From the NCBI GenBank assembly GCA_014238415.1, contig JABABA010000002.1:124001-188000 (forward strand): a stretch of DNA of 64,000 nt, given 5' to 3'. Origin of the DNA: Planctomycetota bacterium. GTDB lineage: Bacteria; Planctomycetota; UBA1135; GCA-002686595. Within the stretch, counting starts at the first letter, position 1; the number at the start of each line of letters is the position of its first letter. Shown here piece after piece: positions 9,264 to 18,259 of the stretch. The notes under the pieces are model-generated. The model had not been told where the DNA came from and searched no databases. It saw only the letters and a list, made by a program, of their open reading frames with translations. The position numbers and the translations under genes are program-made.

Positions 9264-10289
9264 TCACTGAAACACCACGTAATACCCCTGAGTCAGATTC
9301 GACGAGGCGACAGGTGTGCTATCCCGGTGCCAGGCCTGAAAATACCAGGTCTCCCCAGGAGCCACACTGACCGGCGATGCAAGTGGCAGAGCGGTCAGAT
9401 CCACGGGAACCGAGAAGGCTCCGCTCGCCCCAGTGTTTCGCACCTGGGTGGAAAATATCCCGAAGTTTGGAGAAACGCACAGGTGACCCTGCGAACCGCC
9501 ATAGTTTGGGATGAAGACCTGGCCCTCGGCGACGATACAGATCCCGAACTCATTTGCTGGAAGGTTGGTGACCTCCAAGGTCAGCAGATTGTCAGCAGCG
9601 TTTGCGCTACCCACAACATCGAGGACCCCCGCAACTCCTGTGGAATTGGCCACCGCCCCTGGACAAATAGCGCCGCCAATCCCTGTGTTTGACTGGAAGG
9701 CTATGGCGTGATCGAGGATCTCTGTGACAGGCAAGGCCTGATCGTAGACCGCAACCCCGTGGATCGTCCCGACAAGCGGGTCCACCGAACTTCCCGTGGC
9801 GTTGTACCAATGCCCCAACCCCACATCACCAGCAAGATGAGCAGCCCAGGGGGCGCTACCCACCAGGAACCCGTCTTCGTAGAGGGTGGTTGTGTTGGCC
9901 ACAAAGTCCACAACGAAACAGAGGTGTACATCCGTGTTGGCTGAAGTGGAAGAAATGCTCCAATCAGCAACCCCCGCCTGAGTGACGCCATACATTCCAG
10001 TGTTGTTCCACTGTTCGAACTTCAGCGCACAATCCACCGAGACTCCGTTGTTGCGTGTTCCCATGAGGGAGCTGGACGGTCCATCGAGAGTGCTGTTCAC
10101 AATGAACTCGTAGGTCGCAGCAGTACTGGAGTTGATCGCACCCAGGTTGACCACACTGGGCACAGCCACCACATGACTCACAAATGCACTGGGAGTTCCC
10201 TGACCCACAAGGGTCAACCACTCATTGAGATCTGCATTGGCGGGGGCAAGAAGAAGCGAGCCGAAGACTACGGATAGCAATTTGGACAT
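9264..10289 (-). CDS. secreted LamG/concanavalin A-like protein
   Basis: A 341-aa exported protein. The ATG at 10289 is preceded by a good Shine-Dalgarno (GGAGGG about 8 nt upstream) and gives a short signal peptide, MSKLLSVVFGSLLLAPANA. Residues of about 60-220 look like a LamG/concanavalin-like jelly roll (WSISSTSANTDVHLCFVVDF, then TTTLYEDGFLVGSAPW, DVGLGHWYNATGSS, GTIHGVAVYDQAL). The C-terminal about 110 residues (LTLEVTNLPANEFGICIVA to GETWYFQAWHRD and GYYVVF) form a domain that I associate with large paralogous families in some planctomycetes. The protein probably binds carbohydrate or sits on the cell surface. A longer in-frame ORF up to 10562 lacks a sensible N-terminus. Confidence 0.75.
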   Translation of the reverse strand: MSKLLSVVFGSLLLAPANADLNEWLTLVGQGTPSAFVSHVVAVPSVVNLGAINSSTAATYEFIVNSTLDGPSSSLMGTRNNGVSVDCALKFEQWNNTGMYGVTQAGVADWSISSTSANTDVHLCFVVDFVANTTTLYEDGFLVGSAPWAAHLAGDVGLGHWYNATGSSVDPLVGTIHGVAVYDQALPVTEILDHAIAFQSNTGIGGAICPGAVANSTGVAGVLDVVGSANAADNLLTLEVTNLPANEFGICIVAEGQVFIPNYGGSQGHLCVSPNFGIFSTQVRNTGASGAFSVPVDLTALPLASPVSVAPGETWYFQAWHRDSTPVASSNLTQGYYVVFQ

Positions 10290-10962
10290 GGGAGACCCTC
10301 CAGGGCGGAATGCCGACTCAATCCTACCACATGGAGAGTTTATTGGCCTTGAACTCGGGCCCTCAACCAAGCTACGGGCAAGGATCCCATGAGGCACCCT
10401 CAGGAACACAACATGTGCCATGTGCCCTGCATGACGCCCAATCGATACGAGCATGATCCCCAAGAGGCCCATCCGGTGGCTGCTTCTCAGTCGCCTGACT
10501 GAGTGCCTGTTTGCCCTTGAGCCACAACGCGATTGCGAACCCGACCTGTCCCGGATCGCCAACCGCTTCGTGCCTCGGCGAGTTCAAGGTCAGGCACGGG
10601 GACTGGAATCACAACGCCCAAGATCATTGCAGCGCCTGCCTTCGAATGGATGAAAAGAAGACGCGACCAAGCTCAGCGCGCTCCGAGCCCCCCCCCGCGC
10701 AATCCCATGGAGGGCTGTCAGCCGGTGCCTGGTAAGGAATTCCCAATTTAGGTAACAGGGCACAGTCCCACCCCCTGCGACCCTCCTCCCTGGGTCTTGT
10801 GGCCCCTACAGAGCTTCAGGCGGGGCACTCCCTGTTCCATCCCCGGTGACGAAAAAATTTCCACTTTGCTCCGCTGAGGGCTCAACCAAACAGAGCAAGA
10901 CAGTCGATTCCTGTCATGGGCATTGGCATTTCGTCTGCGCCGCTACTGAAAGGAGATCAACC
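10290..10962. other. 673-bp divergent intergenic region
   Basis: No convincing gene in either strand; the ORFs here are low-complexity shadows. The leftmost part must hold the promoter of the LamG gene. An imperfect inverted repeat lies at 10725-10763 (GTGCCTG facing CAGGGCAC around an AT-rich centre), origin unknown. The right end carries a sigma-54-like promoter (10924-10938) and an AGGAGA ribosome-binding site. Confidence 0.5.
10924..10938 (+). promoter_or_regulatory. sigma-54-type -24/-12 promoter
   Basis: TGGCATTTCGTCTGC matches the RpoN consensus at the key bases: TGGCA with the GG at 10925-10926, and TGC with the GC at 10937-10938, exactly 10 nt apart. The predicted start near 10950 is just upstream of the AGGAGA at 10951. 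The cluster it would serve encodes a sigma-54 activator, which strengthens the call. Confidence 0.55.
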
Positions 10963-11568
10963 ATGACCCCCTCATCCAAGACAACCAGCGATCCACAAGA
11001 TGCCCAGCTTGCGCGGGCCATTGCACGGGACCTCGAGCTCCCTCTGGCCGCAATGCGGGCTGCGATCAAGGGACTGCCAAGCGCTTCGGCCAAGCTCGTG
11101 TCCGTGCTTGCTGAAGGTCTCTTGAATGAGCTCGATCATCTGGATCACGGCATCGCCGGGTTGGTCGAGTTGAGCGCACCACACGAACTACGACCAACAA
11201 AGTGCACCGTAGGTGAGGTCATCTATGGAGCCCAGATGGCCCTACCAATCAAGCGCCGAAAACAAGTGTTGGTAGCCATTGAAGGATCGCACGAACCCCT
11301 GATGGTGGATGCTATCGAACTTGGACGCTGTTTGAGTTCGCTGCTCTTTGATGCAACCGGCTGCACCAACGAACCAGTGCTGCTACATGGCCACATCAAT
11401 GAGCTACAACTGGAAATCAGCATTGTCGGCGGAAACACTGAAAGTGACAGCTTTGAAGAGGCTGTCACCCTGCACGAACTGGCACGCCTCGGAGCTCAGG
11501 TCAACAAGGCCCAGGCCTTGAAACGAACCATCACAATCAGCCTTCCCCTGATGAAGGCGTCTGCATGA
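10963..11568 (+). CDS. degenerate histidine-kinase-like protein
   Basis: A 201-aa cytoplasmic protein. The ATG at 10963 follows AGGAGA by 7 nt and is preferred to a longer in-frame ORF. Residues about 15-65 resemble a HisKA dimerisation helix (ARAIARDLELPLAAMRAAI) but the phospho-acceptor His of the SHELRTPL-type motif is replaced (ARDLELPL). The rest resembles a kinase ATPase domain without an N-box: where NxxxNAxxYT is expected there is LSSLLFDATGCT. No glycine-rich boxes are intact. It may therefore be a pseudokinase or a Spo0B/ChpT-like scaffold. Its stop overlaps the start of the receiver-HATPase gene by 4 nt, so the two are coupled. Confidence 0.6.
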   Translation: MTPSSKTTSDPQDAQLARAIARDLELPLAAMRAAIKGLPSASAKLVSVLAEGLLNELDHLDHGIAGLVELSAPHELRPTKCTVGEVIYGAQMALPIKRRKQVLVAIEGSHEPLMVDAIELGRCLSSLLFDATGCTNEPVLLHGHINELQLEISIVGGNTESDSFEEAVTLHELARLGAQVNKAQALKRTITISLPLMKASA

Positions 11569-12530
11569 TCCAGAGCCTTGAGATCCTGTTGGTGGAACCC
11601 GAAGAGTTCACCGCAAAAACCGTACGCCAGGCCCTGGAGTCACGGAGCCATAAGGTGTTGGTCTGTCACAGTATCGAAGAAGCTGCAGCGCAGCCTGACC
11701 CGGACGTACTGATAACTGACATCCACCTAGGAGAAAATTCGGGACTCGACCTGTTATCCGGCTTGCGCAGTCGAGAAAGCAAGACACGCACAGTGGCGAT
11801 CACAGACTTGCCCACATTCGAAATCTGCCAACAAGCCTTGCGCCTGGGAGCTTCTGAAGTGCTTGCGAAGCCCTTCCGCATTGAGGAGCTTATCAGCGCC
11901 GTGGAAGGCAAGGAACTTCGGAACATCCACCAGCCGACCCTATCCCCTTTCCACACTGTTACTCACGAAAACGCCCCCCAAGCAGTTGGACGAAAGATCG
12001 CAGCCTTTGCTCTTGAATGTGGAGTGGCTCTCGCAGCCCGAGCACGTATCTCCAGTGCCTGCGTCGAAATCGCCGACAACGTCCTACAACATGCCTACGG
12101 CAAGACCGAGGGTTCGTTCATGACCCAGGCCTGGTTCGAAGGCTCAACTCTGCTGGTCAAAATTACCGACAAGGGCGTCGGCTTTGATGTGCTCAGTGGA
12201 GGCCTGATCGAATCCAAAAGCACTCTTGACGGCGGGCTGGCAAGAGTGTCCGCACTAATCGAAGGCCTGGAGATTCAATCCTCCCCGGGCCTGGGGACCC
12301 AAGTCACGCTTCGAGTGCACGCAGCGAGCACTCGCTTCGACAATGACGACACAGATCTATCAGATGTCGACTTCCTGCTACCAGGCGACGCCTGCCGCAT
12401 GCTGCGCCAATTAGGTGAACCACAAGGCATCGAGGCAAGTCAACTTCCGGCACACCTCGCCATCTGCGTGGGACGCCTTCTAAGCGGCCCTGACCCCAAG
12501 GCCATTCTGCGCACTGCAATAAAGAGCTGA
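11565..12530 (+). CDS. response-regulator receiver fused to RsbW-type HATPase
   Basis: The 321-aa protein has two recognisable domains. Residues 5-115 are a receiver with phospho-acceptor Asp52 (DVLITDIHLG), Thr80 (VAIT) and Lys102 (VLAKPF). The acidic pair near the N-terminus is altered (LLVEPEEF), so metal binding may be changed. Residues about 130-250 are a GHKL ATPase of the anti-sigma (HATPase_c_2) type: N-box EIADNVLQHAY at about 168-178, ATP-lid DKGVGFD, and a final GLARVSALIEGLEIQSSPG then GTQVTL. The last 70 residues are unassigned. The pairing suggests a phosphorylation-controlled kinase of an anti-anti-sigma factor or similar partner. It overlaps the upstream gene by 4 nt; the NtrC-type regulator follows. 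Confidence 0.8.
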   Translation: MIQSLEILLVEPEEFTAKTVRQALESRSHKVLVCHSIEEAAAQPDPDVLITDIHLGENSGLDLLSGLRSRESKTRTVAITDLPTFEICQQALRLGASEVLAKPFRIEELISAVEGKELRNIHQPTLSPFHTVTHENAPQAVGRKIAAFALECGVALAARARISSACVEIADNVLQHAYGKTEGSFMTQAWFEGSTLLVKITDKGVGFDVLSGGLIESKSTLDGGLARVSALIEGLEIQSSPGLGTQVTLRVHAASTRFDNDDTDLSDVDFLLPGDACRMLRQLGEPQGIEASQLPAHLAICVGRLLSGPDPKAILRTAIKS

Positions 12531-12595
12531 ATCAGGACAAACGAACCCCAACTGCACACATTTTCACTTCGCAATCACCAATGCTGTCCAAGACC

Positions 12596-13993
12596 ATGAA
12601 TAAAGAACGAATCCTTGTTATCGAAGACGCCAACCTGCCTAGAGAGTCGCTTACCGAAGTTGCACGCTCTATCGGCTACCGTGTCGAAGGTGTCTGCTCA
12701 ACCGAGCAAGCTCTATGTCGCATGGATCGTGAGCTTCCAGACATGGTCCTGGCGGACTTTGAAATGCCTGGCTTGAACGGACTCCAACTCTTGAGGGCAA
12801 TACAAGAGAAGTGCCCGGGTCTGCCAATGATGGTCATAACCAACCCTTCCTCTATTGAGACCGCTGTCGAGTCCATGAGCGTAGGTGCCCGAGATTTCTT
12901 GGTGAAACCCTGCTCCCACGAAGCCTTGAGAGTATCCCTTGACAGGGTATTGCGACAGGCACGCCTCGAACGGGAAAACGCCCTGCTACGCCGGCAAGCG
13001 AGCGGCGCAGAAAATCCCGATGCCATCGCCGAGAGCCCACTCATGCTGGCCACCATGCGATCGGCAGCTCGCCTCTCCCAGTCCAATGGAATCATCCTGA
13101 TCACTGGCGAAAACGGAACGGGAAAGAAGCGCGTTGCGCAGTACATTCACAGGTGCAGCCCGCGCGCTGAAGAGCCCTTTGTACATGTCAACTGCGCTGC
13201 CCTTTCAGAGACAATGCTCGAGTCGGAACTCTTTGGCCACGAACGCGGCGCATTCATCGGCGCTCACCACCAGCGCATGGGCCGCTTCGAGCTTGCCACT
13301 GGCGGCACCCTGCTGCTGGACGAAATCGGCGACCTGCCCATGCCCGTCCAGGCCAAACTCTTACGCGTCTTGCAAGACGGTGAATTCGAACGCGTAGGCG
13401 GGCAAACCACCCTCAAGACAGATGTGCGTGTGATCGCGTCCACCAATCGAGACCTGGCTGCTGAAGTTGCCCAGGAGCGCTTCCGGGAGGATCTCTACTA
13501 TCGTCTGCATGTCTTGCCGATCAATCTGGCTCCTCTGCGCGATCGCCCGGAAGACCTGATGCCCCTGGCCAAGAACTTTGCAGAAGTTCACGCACGCAAG
13601 TATGGAATGCCCCTTCCTGTCTTTAGGCCAGAATGTAAACAACTCTTGCAAGCCTGGCATTGGCCAGGCAACGTGCGCGAATTGGAGAATGTCATCCAGC
13701 AAGCGGTGATTCTCTGCCAAGAGGGTCATATCTGCGCGGATGACCTTGTACTTGGCCCCCCTGGATCCAGTAGTTCTCACGCCTCTGCTCAAGGAACGCT
13801 CGAACTCCACGATCCCGCTGTGGCTTGCGCCATGGCGGACAATGAAATGTCTGTCATTGAACGAATTGCCATCCTGGCCACGATTCACTCATCCGGCGGT
13901 AACAAGACGGAAGCTGCGCGGCGACTAGGCCTGACGGCACGTACTCTTTCCAACAAGATGAGGCTTTGGAGAGCTTCTGGCCTTGTAGCCTGA
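12596..13993 (+). CDS. NtrC-family sigma-54-dependent response regulator
   Basis: A 465-aa protein with the order receiver, AAA+ and Fis-type HTH. Receiver residues 5-115 carry phospho-acceptor Asp54 (MVLADFEMPG) and the conserved Lys in DFLVKP. The AAA+ domain has Walker A GENGTGKK at about 171-178, Walker B LLLDEIGDL at about 240-248 and a sensor segment FREDLYYRLHVLPINLAPLR. The sigma-54 contact loop reads GAFIGA (about 218-223) instead of the usual GAFTGA. The C-terminus (GGNKTEAARRLGLTARTLSN) is the DNA-binding helix-turn-helix. The ATG at 12596 gives the usual receiver start; one at 12581 adds five residues. It probably controls the sigma-54-like promoter at 10924. Confidence 0.9.
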   Translation: MNKERILVIEDANLPRESLTEVARSIGYRVEGVCSTEQALCRMDRELPDMVLADFEMPGLNGLQLLRAIQEKCPGLPMMVITNPSSIETAVESMSVGARDFLVKPCSHEALRVSLDRVLRQARLERENALLRRQASGAENPDAIAESPLMLATMRSAARLSQSNGIILITGENGTGKKRVAQYIHRCSPRAEEPFVHVNCAALSETMLESELFGHERGAFIGAHHQRMGRFELATGGTLLLDEIGDLPMPVQAKLLRVLQDGEFERVGGQTTLKTDVRVIASTNRDLAAEVAQERFREDLYYRLHVLPINLAPLRDRPEDLMPLAKNFAEVHARKYGMPLPVFRPECKQLLQAWHWPGNVRELENVIQQAVILCQEGHICADDLVLGPPGSSSSHASAQGTLELHDPAVACAMADNEMSVIERIAILATIHSSGGNKTEAARRLGLTARTLSNKMRLWRASGLVA

Positions 13994-14064
13994 TCAATTC
14001 AAGCGAGCTCCGGGCCCCAAGTAATCAACTTGCAGTCCCTTGACAACACCTCAGTGAAACAGGG

Positions 14065-15285
14065 CTAATCAAAACGTTTGGGCGAAAAGAACTCTGGATC
14101 AAACGCAGCCACCGGCCGGCCTTCGATCATTTGCACTAGCCCCTCCCCAATACTGGGGGCCAGGGTGTAATCAAGGCCTGAGAAACCGGTCACCACCCAT
14201 AGTCCCTTGATCGAGGGCACTTGCCCAACGATGCCGCGCCCGTCTGGCGTCACACTGATGTGAGAAGCATTCGAACCCAGGTCTTCCAGATCCCCATAGA
14301 CTGGCATGCGTGTGACCACAGCCTCGCGCGCCCAACTGGAAAACTCCTCAGTCGCGGCCTCCGCTGGCCCAAGTGGCCCAGCCAGCTCGGGAAGGTTGGC
14401 AAAGCCTAGACGGCCCACTCGACTACGTCCTCTCGGCGGATCGCAGCGCAGGTAGAAACAGTTACCACGATCAATCAGGACTGGGTGCGCCACAGGCAGA
14501 CTCTCCAAAGGGTCCGGAAGAAAGCGGGTCTCGTGCCCACCACCCAAATCCATTTCCTCTTCTTCAATGGGCTCAATTGGGGGCATCTCCAAGAAGTGCT
14601 CCTCTGTACGCAGCACTCGTAATGGCCACTCAACGCCAAGTTCCCCCACCAGGACACGGGTCCATGCTCCTGTAGCCAGCACAACATGCTCTGCTTCGAT
14701 GTAGCCCTGCGATGTTTCAACACCCGTCACCCGAGAATCCTTGACGATCACATGGGGCTCGGTCACGCCCGCCCGAGTTGTCGCCCCACGCGCCCTGGCC
14801 AGTTTGGCAAAGGTTTCAATCGTGCGCCCAGGATCAAGAAAACCACCATCTGGCTGCCAAATCCCAACCGCATCATCAGGTACCTCGATACCAGAAACCA
14901 GCCCTCGAATTTCTTCAGCCCCTACTTCGTCGGCATCGATCCCCAAGGCGCTCTGCATCTCAAGATCCGCCTGATAGCCTGCTTGCTCTTCCTCACTCTG
15001 GCCCGGAAGGAAGAGCACGCCTGTCCGGCGATAACCCACTGACCGTCCGGTATGTGTGGTGATGTGCGTGTACTGCTTGAGAGAATCGCGGGCCATTCCC
15101 GCAAGCACACGATCAGAATAGGCCGCGTGCACGATGGCGCCTGAACGCCCCGAAGATCCCGCTCCCATGTGAGATCTCTCGACCAGGACTACTGGCTCGT
15201 TGAGGGGATCACAGCGTGCGGCCGCATGCAACGCGACTGAAACGCCCATGCCGCCTCCACCGACAATCAGAATCTTGGCCTTCAA
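14065..15285 (-). CDS. FAD-dependent oxidoreductase of the DAO family
   Basis: A 406-aa protein of the D-amino-acid oxidase/glycine-sarcosine oxidase superfamily. The dinucleotide-binding signature is at the N-terminus (ILIVGGGGMGVSVALHAA, residues 5-22), followed by VLVERSHMGAGSSGRSGAI, typical of the flavin-binding loop in this family. The second FAD segment is VVLATGAWT at about 205, and the C-terminal GLWVVTGFSGLDYTLAPSIG closes the flavin site. The substrate is probably an amine or amino acid, but nothing in the neighbours identifies it. It stands alone, converging on the NtrC-type gene and diverging from ispG. Confidence 0.82.
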   Translation of the reverse strand: MKAKILIVGGGGMGVSVALHAAARCDPLNEPVVLVERSHMGAGSSGRSGAIVHAAYSDRVLAGMARDSLKQYTHITTHTGRSVGYRRTGVLFLPGQSEEEQAGYQADLEMQSALGIDADEVGAEEIRGLVSGIEVPDDAVGIWQPDGGFLDPGRTIETFAKLARARGATTRAGVTEPHVIVKDSRVTGVETSQGYIEAEHVVLATGAWTRVLVGELGVEWPLRVLRTEEHFLEMPPIEPIEEEEMDLGGGHETRFLPDPLESLPVAHPVLIDRGNCFYLRCDPPRGRSRVGRLGFANLPELAGPLGPAEAATEEFSSWAREAVVTRMPVYGDLEDLGSNASHISVTPDGRGIVGQVPSIKGLWVVTGFSGLDYTLAPSIGEGLVQMIEGRPVAAFDPEFFSPKRFD

Positions 15286-15617
15286 GTGGTCTCCTTCTTG
15301 GAGAGGAGATTGTAGCGCGAGCCAACACAGACACCGGCACCATAAAAGAGGCTCCCGGAGCCCATCGTCGGTGCACAGAAGAGGGGTTTTCCGCGCTCAC
15401 AATCGATAGGCCCCGAGGGCCCGGTTGGGAACTGCCTATTTGGGCAGTTGAATCTCCTGCCGACCGCCTTCTCGTAGCAGCGGTCTCCTCTCCTCGTCCG
15501 TAGGGCACCGGGAAAAGGGGCGGCTTTTCTGGGGAATTGTGTTGGTTCCCCGCCCTGGGCCAGTGGAATGAAGAATCTGGACACCAAAACCCACCCAAGA
15601 GTGGAAAATCTTCAGCC
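15286..15617. promoter_or_regulatory. divergent oxidoreductase/ispG region with a small hairpin
   Basis: 332 bp without a credible gene. It holds the start signals of both flanking genes. A perfect 7-bp inverted repeat (AACTGCC, loop TATTTG, GGCAGTT) lies at 15430-15449; it could be an operator or a short RNA hairpin in the ispG leader. Confidence 0.4.
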
Positions 15618-16739
15618 ATGGACAGCCCCCGCCAGACCAATCAGATCCGTATCGGATCTCTCGTAATCGGCGGAGGCGCCCCAATGATGATCCAGTCCAT
15701 GGCGGCCACTCGAACCCAGGACATCGCTGCCACCCGGCGCCAGTTGGAGATCTTGACCAGTGCAGGGGCTGACCTCGTTCGAATCGCAGTGGACAGCGCG
15801 GAGGATGTGAAGGCCCTCGCACAGGTTGTTGAGGGCTTCACTGTTCCCCTTTCTATCGACTTGCAGGAGAACTACCGGCTCGCCGAAGAGGTCGCGCCAT
15901 TCGTCCAAAAATTACGATACAACCCCGGACACCTGCACCATCATGAGCGCAGCAAGACCATTGAAGACAAGGTCAAATGGATCGCTGAAGTCGCTCAAGA
16001 ACAAGATTGCGCATTGCGCATAGGCTGCAATGCTGGCTCGCTGGCACCAGATTACAAACAACGCTTTGCAGATGACCACGCTACGGCCCTTGTGGCCCAG
16101 GCCACAGATCATTGCGCAATTCTCGACAAGATCGGCTTTATGAACTACTGCGTTTCAATAAAGGACTCCGATCCCCATCTGGTAATTGAGGCCAACCAAC
16201 GCTTTGCTGCTGAGCGCCCCGAAGTTCCTATTCACTTGGGCGTCACTGAAGCAGGCATGCCCCCCGATGGCGTCATAAAAACGAGAATCGCCTTCGAACA
16301 ACTCATTCCCCTTGGTATCGGCGACACCTTGCGAGTGTCTCTGACCGTGCCGTTTGATGACAAGGGCCAGGAAATCGTCGTGGGGCGCGAGATTCTGTCG
16401 GACATTGAGGCCGGCAGATTCCGGTCCGTGCCCAAAGGCTTCTTTGAGGGCTTGAACATCATTGCCTGCCCGTCTTGTTCGCGAGTGGAAAACGAACGCT
16501 TCATCGACTTGGCCCAGGAAGTCAAAGAGGCCACGAAGATCGCCGCCGAACATGACCTGACTATCGCAGTGATGGGGTGCCGGGTGAACGGACCCGGGGA
16601 AACCGATGACGCCGATCTGGGCTTGTGGTGCGGACCCAAGAACGTGAACCTCAAGCGTGGAAAGGAGACCGTAGGTACTTACACCTATGACAAGGTGATC
16701 GAAGCCTTGATGGTCGAGCTCAATAGTCTGATTTGCTAG
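15618..16739 (+). CDS. ispG: 4-hydroxy-3-methylbut-2-enyl diphosphate synthase
   Basis: IspG (GcpE) reduces MEcPP to HMBPP in the penultimate step of the non-mevalonate isoprenoid pathway, using a [4Fe-4S] cluster. The 373-aa protein shows the family's TIM-barrel start ([20 protein letters not shown]), the [13 protein letters not shown] segment, the RYNPGH substrate loop and the cluster ligands ACPSCSR and [10 protein letters not shown]. The ATG at 15618 starts just before the conserved region; an upstream in-frame ORF from 15537 adds 27 meaningless residues. The stop overlaps the end of a convergent small gene by 4 nt. It reads in the same direction as the haem operon but is 477 bp away from hemE. 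Confidence 0.95.
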   Translation: MDSPRQTNQIRIGSLVIGGGAPMMIQSMAATRTQDIAATRRQLEILTSAGADLVRIAVDSAEDVKALAQVVEGFTVPLSIDLQENYRLAEEVAPFVQKLRYNPGHLHHHERSKTIEDKVKWIAEVAQEQDCALRIGCNAGSLAPDYKQRFADDHATALVAQATDHCAILDKIGFMNYCVSIKDSDPHLVIEANQRFAAERPEVPIHLGVTEAGMPPDGVIKTRIAFEQLIPLGIGDTLRVSLTVPFDDKGQEIVVGREILSDIEAGRFRSVPKGFFEGLNIIACPSCSRVENERFIDLAQEVKEATKIAAEHDLTIAVMGCRVNGPGETDDADLGLWCGPKNVNLKRGKETVGTYTYDKVIEALMVELNSLIC

Positions 16740-17050
16740 CGGCTCGCTCTTCGAAGTGTCAGGTGCCCAAGGGCAAAAAACACAGCCGCCCCGAGCAAAT
16801 AAGGAAGGGCTCCCGGAAGGGCCCCATGGACCTCCTGCTTGACCATGTTGTAGGAACGGCGTTGCCCGAATTCACGATGGGGATCATGTCCATAGCCTGC
16901 ATCCGCAATCGTCAAGACAAATGCAATCACCAGAACAACAGAGGCCACTATCAGGCCTCGGCCGCGCAGCCGCAATCGAGCAGCCCGAGCGGGGCTAGGA
17001 GCTTCTTCCGTAGTGGACGGCTCGGAATCTGTGGGCTGAGTGTCGGCCAA
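16736..17050 (-). CDS. small two-helix membrane protein, unknown
   Basis: A 104-aa ORF on the minus strand between ispG and hemE. It has an acidic, Ser/Pro/Glu-rich N-terminus (about 1-22), an Arg-rich turn, a hydrophobic helix ([20 protein letters not shown], about 32-51), a polar loop with [10 protein letters not shown], and a second helix ([19 protein letters not shown], about 80-98) ending in RRASR. The topology is coherent for a small membrane protein. It overlaps the ispG stop by 4 nt. I do not recognise the family. A competing plus-strand ORF here is Ser/Arg/Gln-rich and looks like its shadow. Confidence 0.55.
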   Translation of the reverse strand: MADTQPTDSEPSTTEEAPSPARAARLRLRGRGLIVASVVLVIAFVLTIADAGYGHDPHREFGQRRSYNMVKQEVHGALPGALPYLLGAAVFFALGHLTLRRASR

Positions 17051-17216
17051 AGGGATCGCTCGTACGGAGACTTGTGGAAGGGTCCCATGAACACCGATAG
17101 ACTACCAATCCCCTCGACCCAAGCATCCCCCCGAAGGACGGGCAGGTCGAGTATCCTCCTGATTCCATGCGCGACTCTCTCCAGTCCCTAGATCAACGAC
17201 TTACAAGGACCTTGCC

Positions 17217-18257
17217 ATGAACCCGCGCGAGCGCCTGCTGGCCGCCTGCCGACGCCAGCCCACGGACCGCCCACCCGCCTGGATGATGCGCCAAGCGGGC
17301 CGCTCCCTGCCAGAGTACCGTGAGCTGCGCGAGGGGCACACCTTCATGCAGATGTGCCACCAACCCGAGCTAGCAGCCGAGGCCACCCTGCAACCGATCC
17401 GACGCTTCGGCATGGACGCCGCGGTAGTCTTCTGCGACATCTTGGTTCCCGCAGAAGCGATGGGAATATCGGTCTCTATCGAGGAGGGTACCGGACCTGT
17501 TCTCAAGCCCTGTGTACGCAACGCTGAGGATGTAGAGCGGTTGCGCGACTTCGATGCAAATTCTGAAACCGCATTCCTGAGCAAGACCTTGCGCCGTGTG
17601 CGAGCCGAACTAGGAGAAGAGCGTGCCATGCTCGGATTCTGCGGCGCACCATTCACCCTTGCCAGTTACATGATCGAAGGTCGCAGCTCGCGCAACTACG
17701 AAAACACCAAGGCCTTCATGCTGGGCCAGCCTTCGGCCTTCGACCGATTGATAGATCGCATCGTGGACAACTCTCTACCCTACCTCGCCATGCAGGTCGA
17801 AGCTGGCGTAGACGCGGTACAGATCTTTGACTCCTGGGGAGGTAGCTTGAGCGCTCACACCTGGCGCGAACGCATGCTCAAACCAGTCACTCGCCTGATC
17901 AAGAACACTCAAGACTTGGGCGTGCCGGTGATCCTATATGTGAACGGCTGCTCGCATCTGTTGGAAACCCTGATCGAAACCGGCGCAGACGTACTCTCGA
18001 TCGACTGGCGGGTGGATCCTGCGGATGCAATTCGGCGCACCAAGGGCCAAGTTGCCTTGCAGGGCAACCTAGACCCGACAACCCTCTTTGCACCCCCCGA
18101 AGTTGTGCAGCGTGAAGCGCACCGAACAATTCAGGCCTTCCGTGATGCTCCCGGCTATATCTTCAATCTGGGCAGCGGCATCCTGCCCAACACGCCCCTA
18201 GAATCCACTACCGCCCTCTGGGAGACCGTCTTGAATCCAACCAGCATCAAGAACTGA
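17217..18257 (+). CDS. hemE: uroporphyrinogen decarboxylase
   Basis: HemE decarboxylates the four acetate side chains of uroporphyrinogen III to give coproporphyrinogen III. The 346-aa protein has signature 1 at the N-terminus (PAWMMRQAGRSLPEYRE, about residues 20-36), the DAAVVFCDILVPAEAMG segment with its catalytic Asp, GFCGAPFTLASYMIEG and the C-terminal FNLGSGILPNTP. It is the first gene of a tightly packed plus-strand haem operon; hemN follows after 2 nt. No riboswitch or clear promoter was found in the 166 bp upstream of the start, outside the small membrane-protein gene. Confidence 0.96.
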   Translation: MNPRERLLAACRRQPTDRPPAWMMRQAGRSLPEYRELREGHTFMQMCHQPELAAEATLQPIRRFGMDAAVVFCDILVPAEAMGISVSIEEGTGPVLKPCVRNAEDVERLRDFDANSETAFLSKTLRRVRAELGEERAMLGFCGAPFTLASYMIEGRSSRNYENTKAFMLGQPSAFDRLIDRIVDNSLPYLAMQVEAGVDAVQIFDSWGGSLSAHTWRERMLKPVTRLIKNTQDLGVPVILYVNGCSHLLETLIETGADVLSIDWRVDPADAIRRTKGQVALQGNLDPTTLFAPPEVVQREAHRTIQAFRDAPGYIFNLGSGILPNTPLESTTALWETVLNPTSIKN

Positions 18258-18259
18258 CC

